Below are positions 8,214 through 16,478 of a stretch of DNA of 64,000 bases, piece by piece. The DNA lies in the NCBI RefSeq assembly GCF_039542035.1, contig NZ_BAABHJ010000003.1, positions 248,001 through 312,000 on the forward strand, in the 5' to 3' direction. The translations under genes were made by a program, and so were the position numbers. The stretch's first letter is position 1; the number at the start of each line of letters is the position of its first letter. This DNA comes from Actinoallomurus liliacearum (GTDB lineage: Bacteria; Actinomycetota; Actinomycetes; Streptosporangiales; Streptosporangiaceae). The notes under the pieces were generated by a model. It was not told where the DNA came from. It did not search any database and saw nothing but the letters and a program-made list of their open reading frames with translations.

Positions 8214-8960
8214 GTGGCATCCGATCCAAATCCGCCCACACCGGTGGATAGCGCCTTGGAGTCCGTGAACGTGCTGGGCGAGGAGACCCGGCGACGCATG
8301 TACGTGTTCGTCCGCCGGGCCGGCCGGCCCGTGACGAGGGACGAGGCGGCCGCCGGTGTCGGGATCTCCCGGAAGCTGGCCGCGTTCCACCTCGACAAGC
8401 TGGTCGACGCCGGACTACTGCGGGCGCACTACGAACACCCGGGCGGCCTGCGCAAGGTCGGCCGTCAGCCCAAGCTCTACGAGCCGTCCGGCGTCACGGT
8501 CCAGGTCTCGATTCCCGAACGCCGCCACGATTTCCTCGCCGACCTGCTGATGGAGGCCGTCCAGACCGGGACGCGGGACGAGGACGGCCGGCAGGCGGCG
8601 GTCCGAGTGGCCCGGGAGCGCGGTCATGGTCTCGGAACGGCCGAGCGGGAGGCGACCCGTCCAGGACGGCTGGGCGCCGAGCGGGGCCTCACGATCTGTG
8701 AGCACATGCTCGAGCGGTACGGCTTCGAACCGGCCCGCCTCGCCCCCACGCGGCTCCGGCTGCGCAACTGCCCCTTCCACCCGCTCGCCGCCCGGTCGCC
8801 CGACCTGGTCTGCGCGATGAACCACGCCTTCCTCGGCGGTTACCTCGACGGTCTGCGGGTCACCGGCCTCCGAGCCGACCTCGACCCCCGGCCCGGCGAG
8901 TGCTGCGTCGCGCTCTCGCCCGCGGACACCCGCGCCGAGGCCGCGGACGAGTCCCCCTGA
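8214..8960 (+). CDS. Winged-helix transcriptional regulator with C-terminal Cys cluster (COG2345/SufR-like)
   Basis: 248 residues. Residues of about 18-95 form a winged helix: VNVLGEETRRRMYVFVRRA, then the recognition region SRKLAAFHLDKLVDAGLL, and a wing GLRKVGRQPKLYEPSG. The C-terminal half carries NCPFH, DLVCAMNH and GECCV cysteine segments spread over about 40 residues. This pattern is known from COG2345 regulators including SufR, where cysteines hold an iron-sulfur cluster. The sensing of iron-sulfur or redox state is therefore inferred. It is divergent from DUF2231 and probably controls that cluster and itself. The GTG start is likely leaderless. No suf genes are adjacent, so it is not called SufR itself. 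Confidence 0.82.
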   Translation: MASDPNPPTPVDSALESVNVLGEETRRRMYVFVRRAGRPVTRDEAAAGVGISRKLAAFHLDKLVDAGLLRAHYEHPGGLRKVGRQPKLYEPSGVTVQVSIPERRHDFLADLLMEAVQTGTRDEDGRQAAVRVARERGHGLGTAEREATRPGRLGAERGLTICEHMLERYGFEPARLAPTRLRLRNCPFHPLAARSPDLVCAMNHAFLGGYLDGLRVTGLRADLDPRPGECCVALSPADTRAEAADESP

Positions 8961-9008
8961 CCGCCGTGTGACCGCCCCGGCCCCCGTACGCTCAGGGCCG
9001 CCCGGCCC

Positions 9009-9051
9009 GCACCCCGGCACGTCGCACCCCGAACGTCCGCACCCCGGCACG
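9009..9051. repeat. Three 15-bp-spaced GCACCCCGRACG-type repeats
   Basis: GCACCCCGGCACG (9009), GCACCCCGAACG (9024) and GCACCCCGGCACG (9039) are spaced exactly 15 bp apart between two convergent genes. The last copy can pair with CCGGTGCGG just downstream to form a GC-rich hairpin, so the element may serve as a bidirectional terminator. Confidence 0.5.
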
Positions 9052-9075
9052 GCCGATCGCCGGTGCGGCGGTCGC

Positions 9076-9579
<504 letters not shown>

Positions 9580-9602
9580 TGGGCCAGGCTGCCACGAACG
9601 CG

Positions 9603-9630
9603 GCTAAGGGACCGATAAGACGCCGATAAG
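9603..9630. promoter_or_regulatory. Triple 11-bp-phased operator (GCTAAG, GATAAG, GATAAG)
   Basis: Hexamers start at 9603, 9614 and 9625, exactly one helical turn apart, in the 101-bp region between the secreted-protein gene and the response regulator. Direct repeats with 11-bp phasing are typical of OmpR-family binding sites. The same hexamers recur in the opposite orientation before the PepSY gene downstream. Confidence 0.6.
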
Positions 9631-9680
9631 GCGGTGCCATCACCTGATCCGCGGGGCCATCGGCTGGCTACGGTTGGCCT

Positions 9681-10367
9681 GTGCCGCAACTACTGCTGAT
9701 CGAGGACGACGCGTCGGTGCGGACGGCGCTGGTGCGGGCCCTGTCCGAACGCGGTCACGCGGTCACCACCGCGACCACCGCCATGACCGGCCTGCAGCAG
9801 GCCGTCGACGCCCGCCCCGACCTCGTCGTGCTGGATTTGGGCCTGCCGGACCTGGACGGAACGCAGGTGCTGCGGATGTTGCGCGGTGTCAGCCGGGTGC
9901 CGGTCATCGTGGCCACCGCGCGCGACGATGAGAGCGAGATCGTCCGGGCACTCGACGCCGGGGCCGACGACTATCTCGTCAAACCCTTCGGCGCCGGCCA
10001 ACTGGACGCGCGGATCCGCGCGGTGCTGCGCCGGGCCGAGGACCGTCAGGGCGAGCAGGGGCCGGTGCTCGTCGGTGCGCTGCGCATCGACCCGAGGGCT
10101 CGGGAGGCGAGCCTGGACGGGCGACCGCTGCAACTGGCGCCCAAGGAGTTCGACCTGCTGCACTACCTGGCCGCCCGCGCCGGACAGGTGGTCTCCAAAC
10201 GGGAGTTGCTGACGCAGGTCTGGCGGACGCCGTACGGGGGAGCGGACAAGACCGTCGACGTGCATGTGGCGTGGCTGCGCCGCAAACTCGGGGAGACCGC
10301 CAAACAGCCCCGCTACCTGCACTCGGTGCGAGGAGCCGGCGTCAAGATCGTTGATCCGGGCGCATGA
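9681..10367 (+). CDS. OmpR-family response regulator
   Basis: 228 residues. The receiver domain (1-120) has the acidic pair D9-D10, the phospho-acceptor D52 in VVLDLGLPD, a Thr in ATARD and the invariant Lys in YLVKPF. The OmpR-type winged helix (about 130-228) has LAPKEFDLLHYLAARAG, SKRELLTQVW, TVDVHVAWLRRKLGE and the wing YLHSVRGAGVKI. The GTG start is preceded by TACGGT 6 bp upstream and no ribosome site, so it may be leaderless. The gene overlaps the histidine kinase by 4 bp. It probably binds the phased GATAAG/GCTAAG repeats at 9603-9630 and 11640-11678, autoregulating and controlling the flanking secreted and PepSY proteins. Confidence 0.93.
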   Translation: MPQLLLIEDDASVRTALVRALSERGHAVTTATTAMTGLQQAVDARPDLVVLDLGLPDLDGTQVLRMLRGVSRVPVIVATARDDESEIVRALDAGADDYLVKPFGAGQLDARIRAVLRRAEDRQGEQGPVLVGALRIDPRAREASLDGRPLQLAPKEFDLLHYLAARAGQVVSKRELLTQVWRTPYGGADKTVDVHVAWLRRKLGETAKQPRYLHSVRGAGVKIVDPGA

Positions 10368-11644
10368 GGAGCCGCCTGTTCCGGCTGGTGGCCGCGACCG
10401 CCTCCCTGGTCCTGATCGCGTTCCTGGTGCCACTGGCCCTCCTCGTACGCCAGGTGGCCGCCGACCGCGCGACCACCGCCGCCACCGCCGCGGCCCAGTC
10501 GCTGGTACCGGTCGTCGCGACGGCCGATCGCGGCACCGTCGAGCTGACCGTGTCCCAGGTCCGGGCGACGAGCCGGTACCCGATCACGGTGCTCTGGCCC
10601 GCCGACGGCAGCCTCATCGGCGCGTCGGCGCCCCGCAGCCGGGCGCTGCAACTGGCCGCGCGCGGGCGCAGCGTCACCGCCCGGGCTCCGGGCGGCCGCG
10701 AGATCCTGATCGCGGTGCAGGGCGCCCCGGCCGGCACCATCGTCATCCGCACCTTCGTCACCACCGCCGAACTGCGCGCCGGGGTCCTGCGCGCCTGGCT
10801 GATCCTCGGCCTGCTCGGGATCGGGCTGCTGGGCGTCGGGCTGGTCGTGGCCGACGCGATCGCCCGCTCCATGCTCGGTCCCGTCACCGCCCTGGCCGCC
10901 CTGTCGCAGCGGCTGTCCGGTGGCGACCTGGACGCCCGGATCGAACCCGCCGGGCCCGCGGAGATCCGTGACGTCGGCGCCGCGCTCAACCACCTGGCCG
11001 GCCGCATCGGCGATCTGCTCACCGGAGAACGCGAGGCCGCCGCGGACCTGTCACACCGGCTGCGCACCCCGCTGACCGCGCTGCGGCTGGAGACCGAATC
11101 GCTCCGGGACCCGGCCGAGGCCGAACGCGTGACCGCCGTCGTCGACGCGCTGGAACGGACGGTCACTCAGATCATCAGCGACACGCGCCACCCGCGTCGG
11201 TCCGGTGGGCGGTGCGACGCCCGTCAGATCCTCACCGAACGCGTCGACTACTGGTCCGCGCTCGCCGACGAACAGGACCGCCCCGTGAGCACCGTCCTAC
11301 CCGACCACCCGGTCCCGGTCGCGGTCGACGGCGACGAACTGGCCGCCGCCGTGGACGCCCTGCTCGAGAACGTCTTCGCGCACACCCCGGAGGCCACGGC
11401 CTTCACCGTGCGGCTGGAGGCGACGACGAGCGGCGCTCGTGTCGTCATCGGGGACGACGGCTCCGGCCTGCCCGGCGGCGACCTGCCCGGCCGGGGCCGG
11501 AGCGGCCGCGCCTCCACCGGGCTCGGCCTCGACATCGCCCGGCGCACGGCCCACGCCGCGGGCGGCGCCCTCACCCTCGGCCGTTCCCCGAACGGCGGCG
11601 CGGAGATCACCCTGACTCTGCCCGCGCCCTCCGCGATCTCTTAG
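10364..11644 (+). CDS. Sensor histidine kinase (HAMP type) paired with the OmpR regulator
   Basis: 426 residues. Two membrane helices (about 9-33 and 143-168) enclose an extracytoplasmic sensor of about 110 residues. A HAMP segment follows (SMLGPVTALAALSQRLSGGDLDARI). The dimerisation domain carries the phospho-acceptor H231 in DLSHRLRTPL. The ATPase domain shows an N box DALLENVFAHTP, G1 IGDDGSGLPGG and G2 STGLGLDIARR. The start codon overlaps the regulator stop (ATGA). The sensor domain shows no recognised ligand fold. Because a PepSY protein and a small secreted protein flank the pair, an envelope or peptide-related stimulus is plausible but not shown. Confidence 0.93.
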   Translation: MRSRLFRLVAATASLVLIAFLVPLALLVRQVAADRATTAATAAAQSLVPVVATADRGTVELTVSQVRATSRYPITVLWPADGSLIGASAPRSRALQLAARGRSVTARAPGGREILIAVQGAPAGTIVIRTFVTTAELRAGVLRAWLILGLLGIGLLGVGLVVADAIARSMLGPVTALAALSQRLSGGDLDARIEPAGPAEIRDVGAALNHLAGRIGDLLTGEREAAADLSHRLRTPLTALRLETESLRDPAEAERVTAVVDALERTVTQIISDTRHPRRSGGRCDARQILTERVDYWSALADEQDRPVSTVLPDHPVPVAVDGDELAAAVDALLENVFAHTPEATAFTVRLEATTSGARVVIGDDGSGLPGGDLPGRGRSGRASTGLGLDIARRTAHAAGGALTLGRSPNGGAEITLTLPAPSAIS

Positions 11645-11678
11645 CCGGCCCTTAGCCACGCCGCAGCACGGGCTTATC
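11640..11678. promoter_or_regulatory. Phased CTTAGC/CTTATC operator upstream of the PepSY gene
   Basis: CTTAGC at 11640 and 11651 and CTTATC at 11673 lie at offsets 0, 11 and 33 bp, all on the same helix face. They are the reverse complements of the GCTAAG/GATAAG hexamers ahead of the response regulator. The first copy overlaps the kinase stop codon. It suggests direct control of the PepSY gene by the adjacent OmpR-type regulator. Confidence 0.6.
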
Positions 11679-11736
11679 GCCCCCGGCGGCAACCTGACTC
11701 CCGTAACCGAACCCCACATCCGGGAGGGCATACGCC

Positions 11737-12201
11737 ATGGGCCGTCTCACCATCATCGGCGTCGGACTCGTCGCCGCCACCGCCATCGCTGCCGCCGGCG
11801 GAATCGCACTCGCCGACGACCACCACACCCGACCGGTCACCGCCGTCGCCGCCGCGCGCGACGACTCGACCACCGGCGGACGCCACCACGACGACACGGC
11901 CGTCGCGGCGGCCACCAAGATCAGCGCCGCGCAGGCCGGGGGGATCGCGCGCAAGGCGGTCCCCGGCGCGCGGATCCTCTCGACCGAACTCCACGGCGAC
12001 CGGCGGGCTCCCTTCTGGGAGGTGAAGCTGACCGCGAAGGGCGTCCAGCGGGAACTCGTCATCGACGCCCGGACCGGAAAGATCACCAAGAACGAGGTCC
12101 GGCACGCGTCCCGGAGCCGCCGGGACGATCACTCGGGTCGGGACGACCGCGCGGGTCGGGACGACCACTCGGGTCGGGACGACCACCGGGGCGGCCGCTG
12201 A
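11737..12201 (+). CDS. Exported PepSY-domain protein with His/Asp-rich tail
   Basis: 154 residues, ATG with GGGAGG about 9 bp upstream. A signal peptide (about 1-26, ending ALADDHH) exports a PepSY domain of residues 60-118: ISAAQAGGIARKAVPGARILSTEL, then WEVKLTAKGVQRELVIDARTG. PepSY domains are known as protease-inhibitory propeptides or envelope regulators. The C-terminus consists of four DDHSGR-like hexapeptides encoded by an 18-bp tandem repeat, and a HHDD cluster sits near residue 50. Together these could bind divalent metal ions. It belongs to the two-component locus and has that system's phased repeats upstream. Confidence 0.82.
   Translation: MGRLTIIGVGLVAATAIAAAGGIALADDHHTRPVTAVAAARDDSTTGGRHHDDTAVAAATKISAAQAGGIARKAVPGARILSTELHGDRRAPFWEVKLTAKGVQRELVIDARTGKITKNEVRHASRSRRDDHSGRDDRAGRDDHSGRDDHRGGR
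12121..12192 (+). repeat. Four 18-bp tandem repeats encoding RDD(H/R)xG hexapeptides
   Basis: In-frame repeats begin at 12121, 12139, 12157 and 12175 at the 3' end of the PepSY gene. The first three share the frame CGGGACGA-YC-x-CGGGT; the last is diverged. Copy number is likely to vary between strains. Confidence 0.8.
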
Positions 12202-12331
12202 GTCACCGGCCGGTCGACCGCGTCCGGTCGGCGATCGTCGCTCACTGCTCGGCGATCGCCGGCCGGCGCGGCGCGGCGGACCGCACGCCCCGGCATGGTC
12301 CCGATCACCACGGACGCCGCCCGGCCGGGGA

Positions 12332-15130
12332 TCAGTGGAGTTCCGCGTCGCCCAGGGCATCGCGCAACTGGGCCCGCGTGGTGACGCCGAGTTTCGGGAA
12401 CGCCTGGTACAGGTGGAATCCGACGGTGCGGGGCGACAGGAGCAGGCGTTCGCCGATCTCCCGGTTGGTCAGCCCGGTGGCCGCGAGCCGCACGATCTGC
12501 AACTGCTGCGCGGTGAGCTGCTCCACGTTCCGCGCCCGCTTCTTCTCGGCGGGCAGGGCGACCCCGCAGGCGCGCAGTTCGGCGGTGGTGCGCGCGACCC
12601 AGGGCCGCGCACCGAGCCGTTCGAACACCGCCAGGGCCTGGGCCAGCGCCGTACGGGCCTCGCCGGTGCGGCGGCGGCGACGCAACCACTCGGCGTACTC
12701 CAGGCGGGTCTGCGCGCGCTCGAAGGGCCACTGTTCGCACGCCGGGTCGGTCAGCGCCGCCTGGAAGTGTTCCTCGGCGTCGTCGGCCGGGGCCAGCAGC
12801 GCCCGCGCCCGGTGCACCATCAGGGTCAGCCGTGTCGACATCCCGCCCGCCAGCCGGCGTTCGACGGAGTCCACCACATTCGCGGCGTCCTTCTCCTGAC
12901 GCGCGCGTACGGCCGCCGCCGCCAGGTCGCCGACGCCGTAGTAGGAGGCGTGGTAGTGCAGCGGCATCGGGTCGGGATCCACCGTGAACAGCCCTCGCAG
13001 CAGCCCGTACGCCAGCGCGTGGTTGCCGTCGCCGGCCGCGATGGCGCCCCGTACGACCAGCGCCCGGGCCTGCAGCGCACGGCTCTCGGCGGGATCGATG
13101 CCGGCCACCGCCCGGTCGATCAGCTCGCGCGCCCGGCCGGTGTTCCCGCGCAGTGTCAGCAGCGCCGCCTCGACGTACATCGCGGCCCGCCCGGCCATGT
13201 CCAGGCCGTTCTCGGCGGCCACCCGGCGGGCGTCGTCGGCGGTCACCTCCGCGGCGTCCCACGCTCCGCTCTCGAACTGCGCGATCGCCAGTGCCTGGCT
13301 TAGGACGGCGTTGGCCCCCGCGGTGGTCACGCGCCGCAGGTGCTCCATGCCCTCGCTCATCAGCCGGACCGCGGTGGCGGTCTCGTCCAGCACCCAGGCG
13401 CACCCGCCCAGCACGGTCAGTTCCGTGGCGCCCGGGTCCGGCACATCGAGGGCCCGGTGCAGCGACCGCAGGTGGCCCTCCCGGTCCCCGAAGGGGTCAC
13501 AGGCCGCCCGCGGCCACGCCTGCTTGAAAGGCTCCCCGACGTCCGCCGGTATCCGGGCCAGCAACTCCAGTGCCTCGCGGCGATAGCCCTCGTCGCCCAT
13601 GTTGTAGATGACGATGGCTCCGTGGCGGACCGCGTCCAGGGCCACGACCGGCGCGGTGTCCACGGTCGACGCGGCGAGCGGCAGCAGGCGGGACAGCGCG
13701 GCCTTCTGGCGGGTGGTGGCCGCCAGCGCCCAACCGGTCCACAGCGCCGCCTCGGTCAGCAGGTCCGGGTCGTCGGTGGCGGCGACGACTCCGGCGGTGA
13801 GCCGCTCCACCCACAGCGGCCGGCCCGCGTGCATCGCCAGGTCGCAGGCGTCCAGCAGGCGCCGCGCCTGCCGGTGGGGGTCGGGGCTGAGCCGTGCGGC
13901 GCGTTCGAGTGCCGCCGCGGCGACGCGGTAGCCGCCGCGCCTGCGCGCCCGGTCCGCGGTCTCCTCCAGCGCGGCGGCGATCGTCTCGTCCGGGGCGAGG
14001 GTCGCGGCCGCGAGGTGCCAGGCGCGGCGGTCGGGGTTGCCCGCGAGCGCGTCCGCCAGGGCGAGGTGGACCTCCCGGCGGGCCGCGAAGGGCGCGGCCT
14101 GGTACACCGCGGAGCGCATCAGCGGATGCCGGAAGGCGACGTGGCCGCTGTCCAGGGTGACCAGGCCGGCCTTCTCCGCGAGCAGCCACGCCTCGAGCCC
14201 GCCGTCCGGGCCGACGGCCGTTGACGCGAGCAGCGCGGCGGGCAGGTCCGGGTCGTCCGCGGCGGCGGCGAACAGCAGCGCGCGCCGGGTCTCCTCCGGC
14301 AGTCCCGCCAGGCGGTCGGCGAAGACGCGCTCCAGCCGCGCGGTGAGCGGGAGCCTCTCGACGGCGTCGTCCGTGAGGGAGGCCGGTGAGTCGGCCGTCG
14401 CCCTGGCCAGCTCGACCAGGGCCAGGGGGTTGCCGGCCGCCTGCCGCAGGATCTGCCGTCGCAGCGGCCCCGCCGGGGGTACCGGCTGGACGTCCAGCAG
14501 CCGGCCGGCGGCCGCCGCGGCGAGCGGCGGTACGACCAGCCGGGGGAACTCGGGCCCGAACTGCTCGGGCACGGACTCGCCGCGCGTGGCCGCCAGGACG
14601 GAGACCGGTTCGTCGGCCAGCCGCCGTGCGACGAAGGCCAGCACGTCCAGCGAGCAGGCGTCGAGCCACTGCGCGTCGTCGACGATGATCAAGAGCGGCT
14701 GCCGGTACGCCGTGTCGGACAGCAGCGTCAGCACGGCGAGGTTGATCAGCAGCCGCTCGGGCTCCCCCGCCGTTCCGGCGGGACCGGCCTCGTCCAGGCC
14801 GAACGCCCCCAGCAGGGCGTCGCGCTGGGGGCCGGGCAGCTCCCGGACGTCGGCCGCCATCGGGGCCAGCAACTGGTGCAGCCCGGCGAAGACGAGTCCG
14901 GTCTCGCCCTCGTGGCCCTGACACCGCAGGACTCGCAGGCCCCGGTGCCCGGCTTCGCGGGCGGCGGCGTCCAGCAGGGTGCTCTTGCCGGAGCCGGGCT
15001 CGCCGACGACCAGCAGCAGGGGGGAGCGGTCCGCGCCTGTGGTGTCCAGCAGCCGCCGGATGCGGGCGAGCTCCGGTTCTCGCCCGATCACCTCGCTCTC
15101 GGGCAGGTCCGCATCGCCCCCGCGACTCAT
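12332..15130 (-). CDS. Large LuxR-family (LAL) regulator with AAA/NACHT-like ATPase and TPR-type region
   Basis: 932 residues from an ATG at 15130 with GGAGGAA 6 bp upstream. A longer frame to 15250 has no such site. Residues 14-300 form an AAA_16-type ATPase: IGREPELARIRRLL, Walker A GEPGSGKST (43-51), Walker B LLIIVDDAQWLD. Residues of about 350-820 are helical-repeat sequence resembling TPRs. The last 65 residues are a LuxR helix-turn-helix (LTAQQLQIVRLAATGLTNREIGERLLLSPRTV). The length and layout are those of LAL/MalT-type ATP-dependent activators, which sense a small molecule or protein and open one target operon. No biosynthetic cluster is adjacent, so the target is unknown. Confidence 0.9.
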   Translation of the reverse strand: MSRGGDADLPESEVIGREPELARIRRLLDTTGADRSPLLLVVGEPGSGKSTLLDAAAREAGHRGLRVLRCQGHEGETGLVFAGLHQLLAPMAADVRELPGPQRDALLGAFGLDEAGPAGTAGEPERLLINLAVLTLLSDTAYRQPLLIIVDDAQWLDACSLDVLAFVARRLADEPVSVLAATRGESVPEQFGPEFPRLVVPPLAAAAAGRLLDVQPVPPAGPLRRQILRQAAGNPLALVELARATADSPASLTDDAVERLPLTARLERVFADRLAGLPEETRRALLFAAAADDPDLPAALLASTAVGPDGGLEAWLLAEKAGLVTLDSGHVAFRHPLMRSAVYQAAPFAARREVHLALADALAGNPDRRAWHLAAATLAPDETIAAALEETADRARRRGGYRVAAAALERAARLSPDPHRQARRLLDACDLAMHAGRPLWVERLTAGVVAATDDPDLLTEAALWTGWALAATTRQKAALSRLLPLAASTVDTAPVVALDAVRHGAIVIYNMGDEGYRREALELLARIPADVGEPFKQAWPRAACDPFGDREGHLRSLHRALDVPDPGATELTVLGGCAWVLDETATAVRLMSEGMEHLRRVTTAGANAVLSQALAIAQFESGAWDAAEVTADDARRVAAENGLDMAGRAAMYVEAALLTLRGNTGRARELIDRAVAGIDPAESRALQARALVVRGAIAAGDGNHALAYGLLRGLFTVDPDPMPLHYHASYYGVGDLAAAAVRARQEKDAANVVDSVERRLAGGMSTRLTLMVHRARALLAPADDAEEHFQAALTDPACEQWPFERAQTRLEYAEWLRRRRRTGEARTALAQALAVFERLGARPWVARTTAELRACGVALPAEKKRARNVEQLTAQQLQIVRLAATGLTNREIGERLLLSPRTVGFHLYQAFPKLGVTTRAQLRDALGDAELH

Positions 15131-15239
15131 CGCCGTTCCTCCGCCGTTCCACCGATCAACCGCATGATTGCGGCCTTCAAGACTAAAAGACCGTTTCACC
15201 TGGTCGAGCGGGTGCTCGGCGGGGACGAGGAGACGCGTG

Positions 15240-15269
15240 GCCGACGCCACCGGGGCCAGTGGCGTCGGC
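15240..15269. terminator. Perfect 11-bp stem-loop in the LuxR/hydrolase gap
   Basis: GCCGACGCCAC pairs with GTGGCGTCGGC around an 8-nt loop. It lies between the hydrolase stop and the LuxR regulator start, both leftward, so it probably stops read-through. No U-tract follows, as usual in high-GC actinobacteria. Confidence 0.55.
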
Positions 15270-15299
15270 GATTCGTGGGCGCGGGGGGCGCCGTGCGGT

Positions 15300-15338
15300 G
15301 GTTCTGGGCGGTGCGGGGGCGCCCCGGACCGCCCAGAA
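15300..15338 (-). terminator. Terminator of the alpha/beta hydrolase gene
   Basis: GTTCTGGGCGGT and ACCGCCCAGAAC form a perfect 12-bp stem, and the inner GGGGCGCCCC extends it. It starts 13 bp after the hydrolase stop codon. With the second hairpin at 15240-15269 it forms a double terminator. Confidence 0.7.
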
Positions 15339-15350
15339 CGCGCGATCGGT

Positions 15351-16172
15351 TCAGCCGCGGATGAAGTCCAGCAGGTCCTTCTCGAACGCGGTCCGGAACG
15401 TGCCGTAGAGGCCGTGCGGCGCGCCGGGGTAGACCTTGAGCGTGGCGTCCTTGACCAGTTCCGCGGTCTTGAGGGCGGCGGCCTGGATCGGGACGATCTG
15501 GTCGTCGTCGCCGTGGGCGATCAGGACGGGGACGTCGATGCCCTTCAGGTCCTCGGTGAAGTCGGTCTCGGAGAACTGCTTGACGCAGTCGTAGGCGGCC
15601 TTGACGCCGACCTGCATGCTCCAGAGCCAGAAGGCGCGGCGGGCGCCCTCGGATACGGCCGCGTCCGGGCGGTTGAAGCCGTAGAAGCTCTCGCTGAGAT
15701 CCCAGTAGAACTGGGAGCGGTCGGCGTCCACGCCGGCGCGGATGGCGTCGAACGCCTCGAGGGGCGTGCCCTCGGGGTTGTCCGCGCTCCGCAGCATCAC
15801 CGGCGGCACGGCGCCGAGCAGGACGGCCTTGGCGACGCGGGCGCTGCCGTGGCGGCCCAGGTAGCGGGTGACCTCGCCGCCGCCGGTGGAGTGGCCGACC
15901 AGGATCGCGTCGCGCAGGTCGAGGTGCTCGATGAGGGCGGCCAGGTCGTCGGCGTAGGTGTCCATGTCGTTGCCGGACCAGGACTGGTCGGAACGGCCGT
16001 GCCCGCGGCGGTCGTGGGCGATGGCGCGGTAGCCGTTCTCGGCCAGCAGGCGCAGCTGCTCGTCCCAGGCGTCGGCGTTCAGCGGCCAGCCGTGGCTGAA
16101 GACGACGGGCTGTCCGCTGCCCCAGTCCTTGTAGAAGATGCGCGTGCCATCGGCGGTCGTGATGGTGGGCAT
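15351..16172 (-). CDS. Alpha/beta hydrolase, non-haem chloroperoxidase/arylesterase type
   Basis: 273 residues from the ATG at 16172, which has GAAAGGA 6 bp upstream. The frame reads further upstream but without homology. The fold landmarks are FSHGWPLNADAWDEQL (oxyanion region), RRGHGRSDQ, the nucleophile elbow GHSTGG with S95, an acid in AHGDDDQIVP (D222-D224) and H253 in GAPHGLYGT. The length and these motifs match the cofactor-free bacterial chloroperoxidases, which act as esterases or perhydrolases in vitro and whose natural substrates are mostly unknown. It is monocistronic with its own terminator and a 306-bp upstream region shared with the divergent SpoIIE phosphatase gene, which suggests stress-linked expression. 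Confidence 0.92.
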   Translation of the reverse strand: MPTITTADGTRIFYKDWGSGQPVVFSHGWPLNADAWDEQLRLLAENGYRAIAHDRRGHGRSDQSWSGNDMDTYADDLAALIEHLDLRDAILVGHSTGGGEVTRYLGRHGSARVAKAVLLGAVPPVMLRSADNPEGTPLEAFDAIRAGVDADRSQFYWDLSESFYGFNRPDAAVSEGARRAFWLWSMQVGVKAAYDCVKQFSETDFTEDLKGIDVPVLIAHGDDDQIVPIQAAALKTAELVKDATLKVYPGAPHGLYGTFRTAFEKDLLDFIRG

Positions 16173-16253
16173 GGATCGTCCTTTCAGCGGTGAGTGCGGA
16201 CGGCCGAGAGACCACCGCCGTCCCAATGTCCCGCGGCGGCGCGGCACGCACAT

Positions 16254-16267
16254 AAGTCGAATGACTT
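16254..16267. promoter_or_regulatory. AAGTC-GAAT-GACTT inverted repeat upstream of the hydrolase
   Basis: Two 5-bp arms with a 4-bp spacer lie 82 bp upstream of the hydrolase start in the divergent region. It may be an operator for the hydrolase or the phosphatase gene. The binding protein is unknown. Confidence 0.35.
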
Positions 16268-16329
16268 GCGATTTCGTACGGCCCGGACACCCGAGGAGGC
16301 GGCGGCGGGGCGGCGCACGGGGGCCGTGA

Positions 16330-16342
16330 CCCTGTGACAGGG
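16330..16342. promoter_or_regulatory. Perfect 13-bp palindrome CCCTGTGACAGGG
   Basis: Six-base arms flank a central G, about 137 bp upstream of the SpoIIE phosphatase start. The 306-bp divergent gap (16173-16478) otherwise contains no gene, the AAGTC inverted repeat noted separately, and an AT-richer stretch near 16390-16440 that probably holds the phosphatase promoter. Confidence 0.4.
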
Positions 16343-16478
16343 CATCTGTGGTCAGCGGCTAGCGTGGCGGGGGTTGCCGGAACTTGCCGTTATACCGTCC
16401 ATAAGAGACGGTTGTCGTTAGGCAAGCTTTTTCAATCGGAAAGGTGGTGGGGGCTCGCGCGTCCGTGGGCCCCGACGC

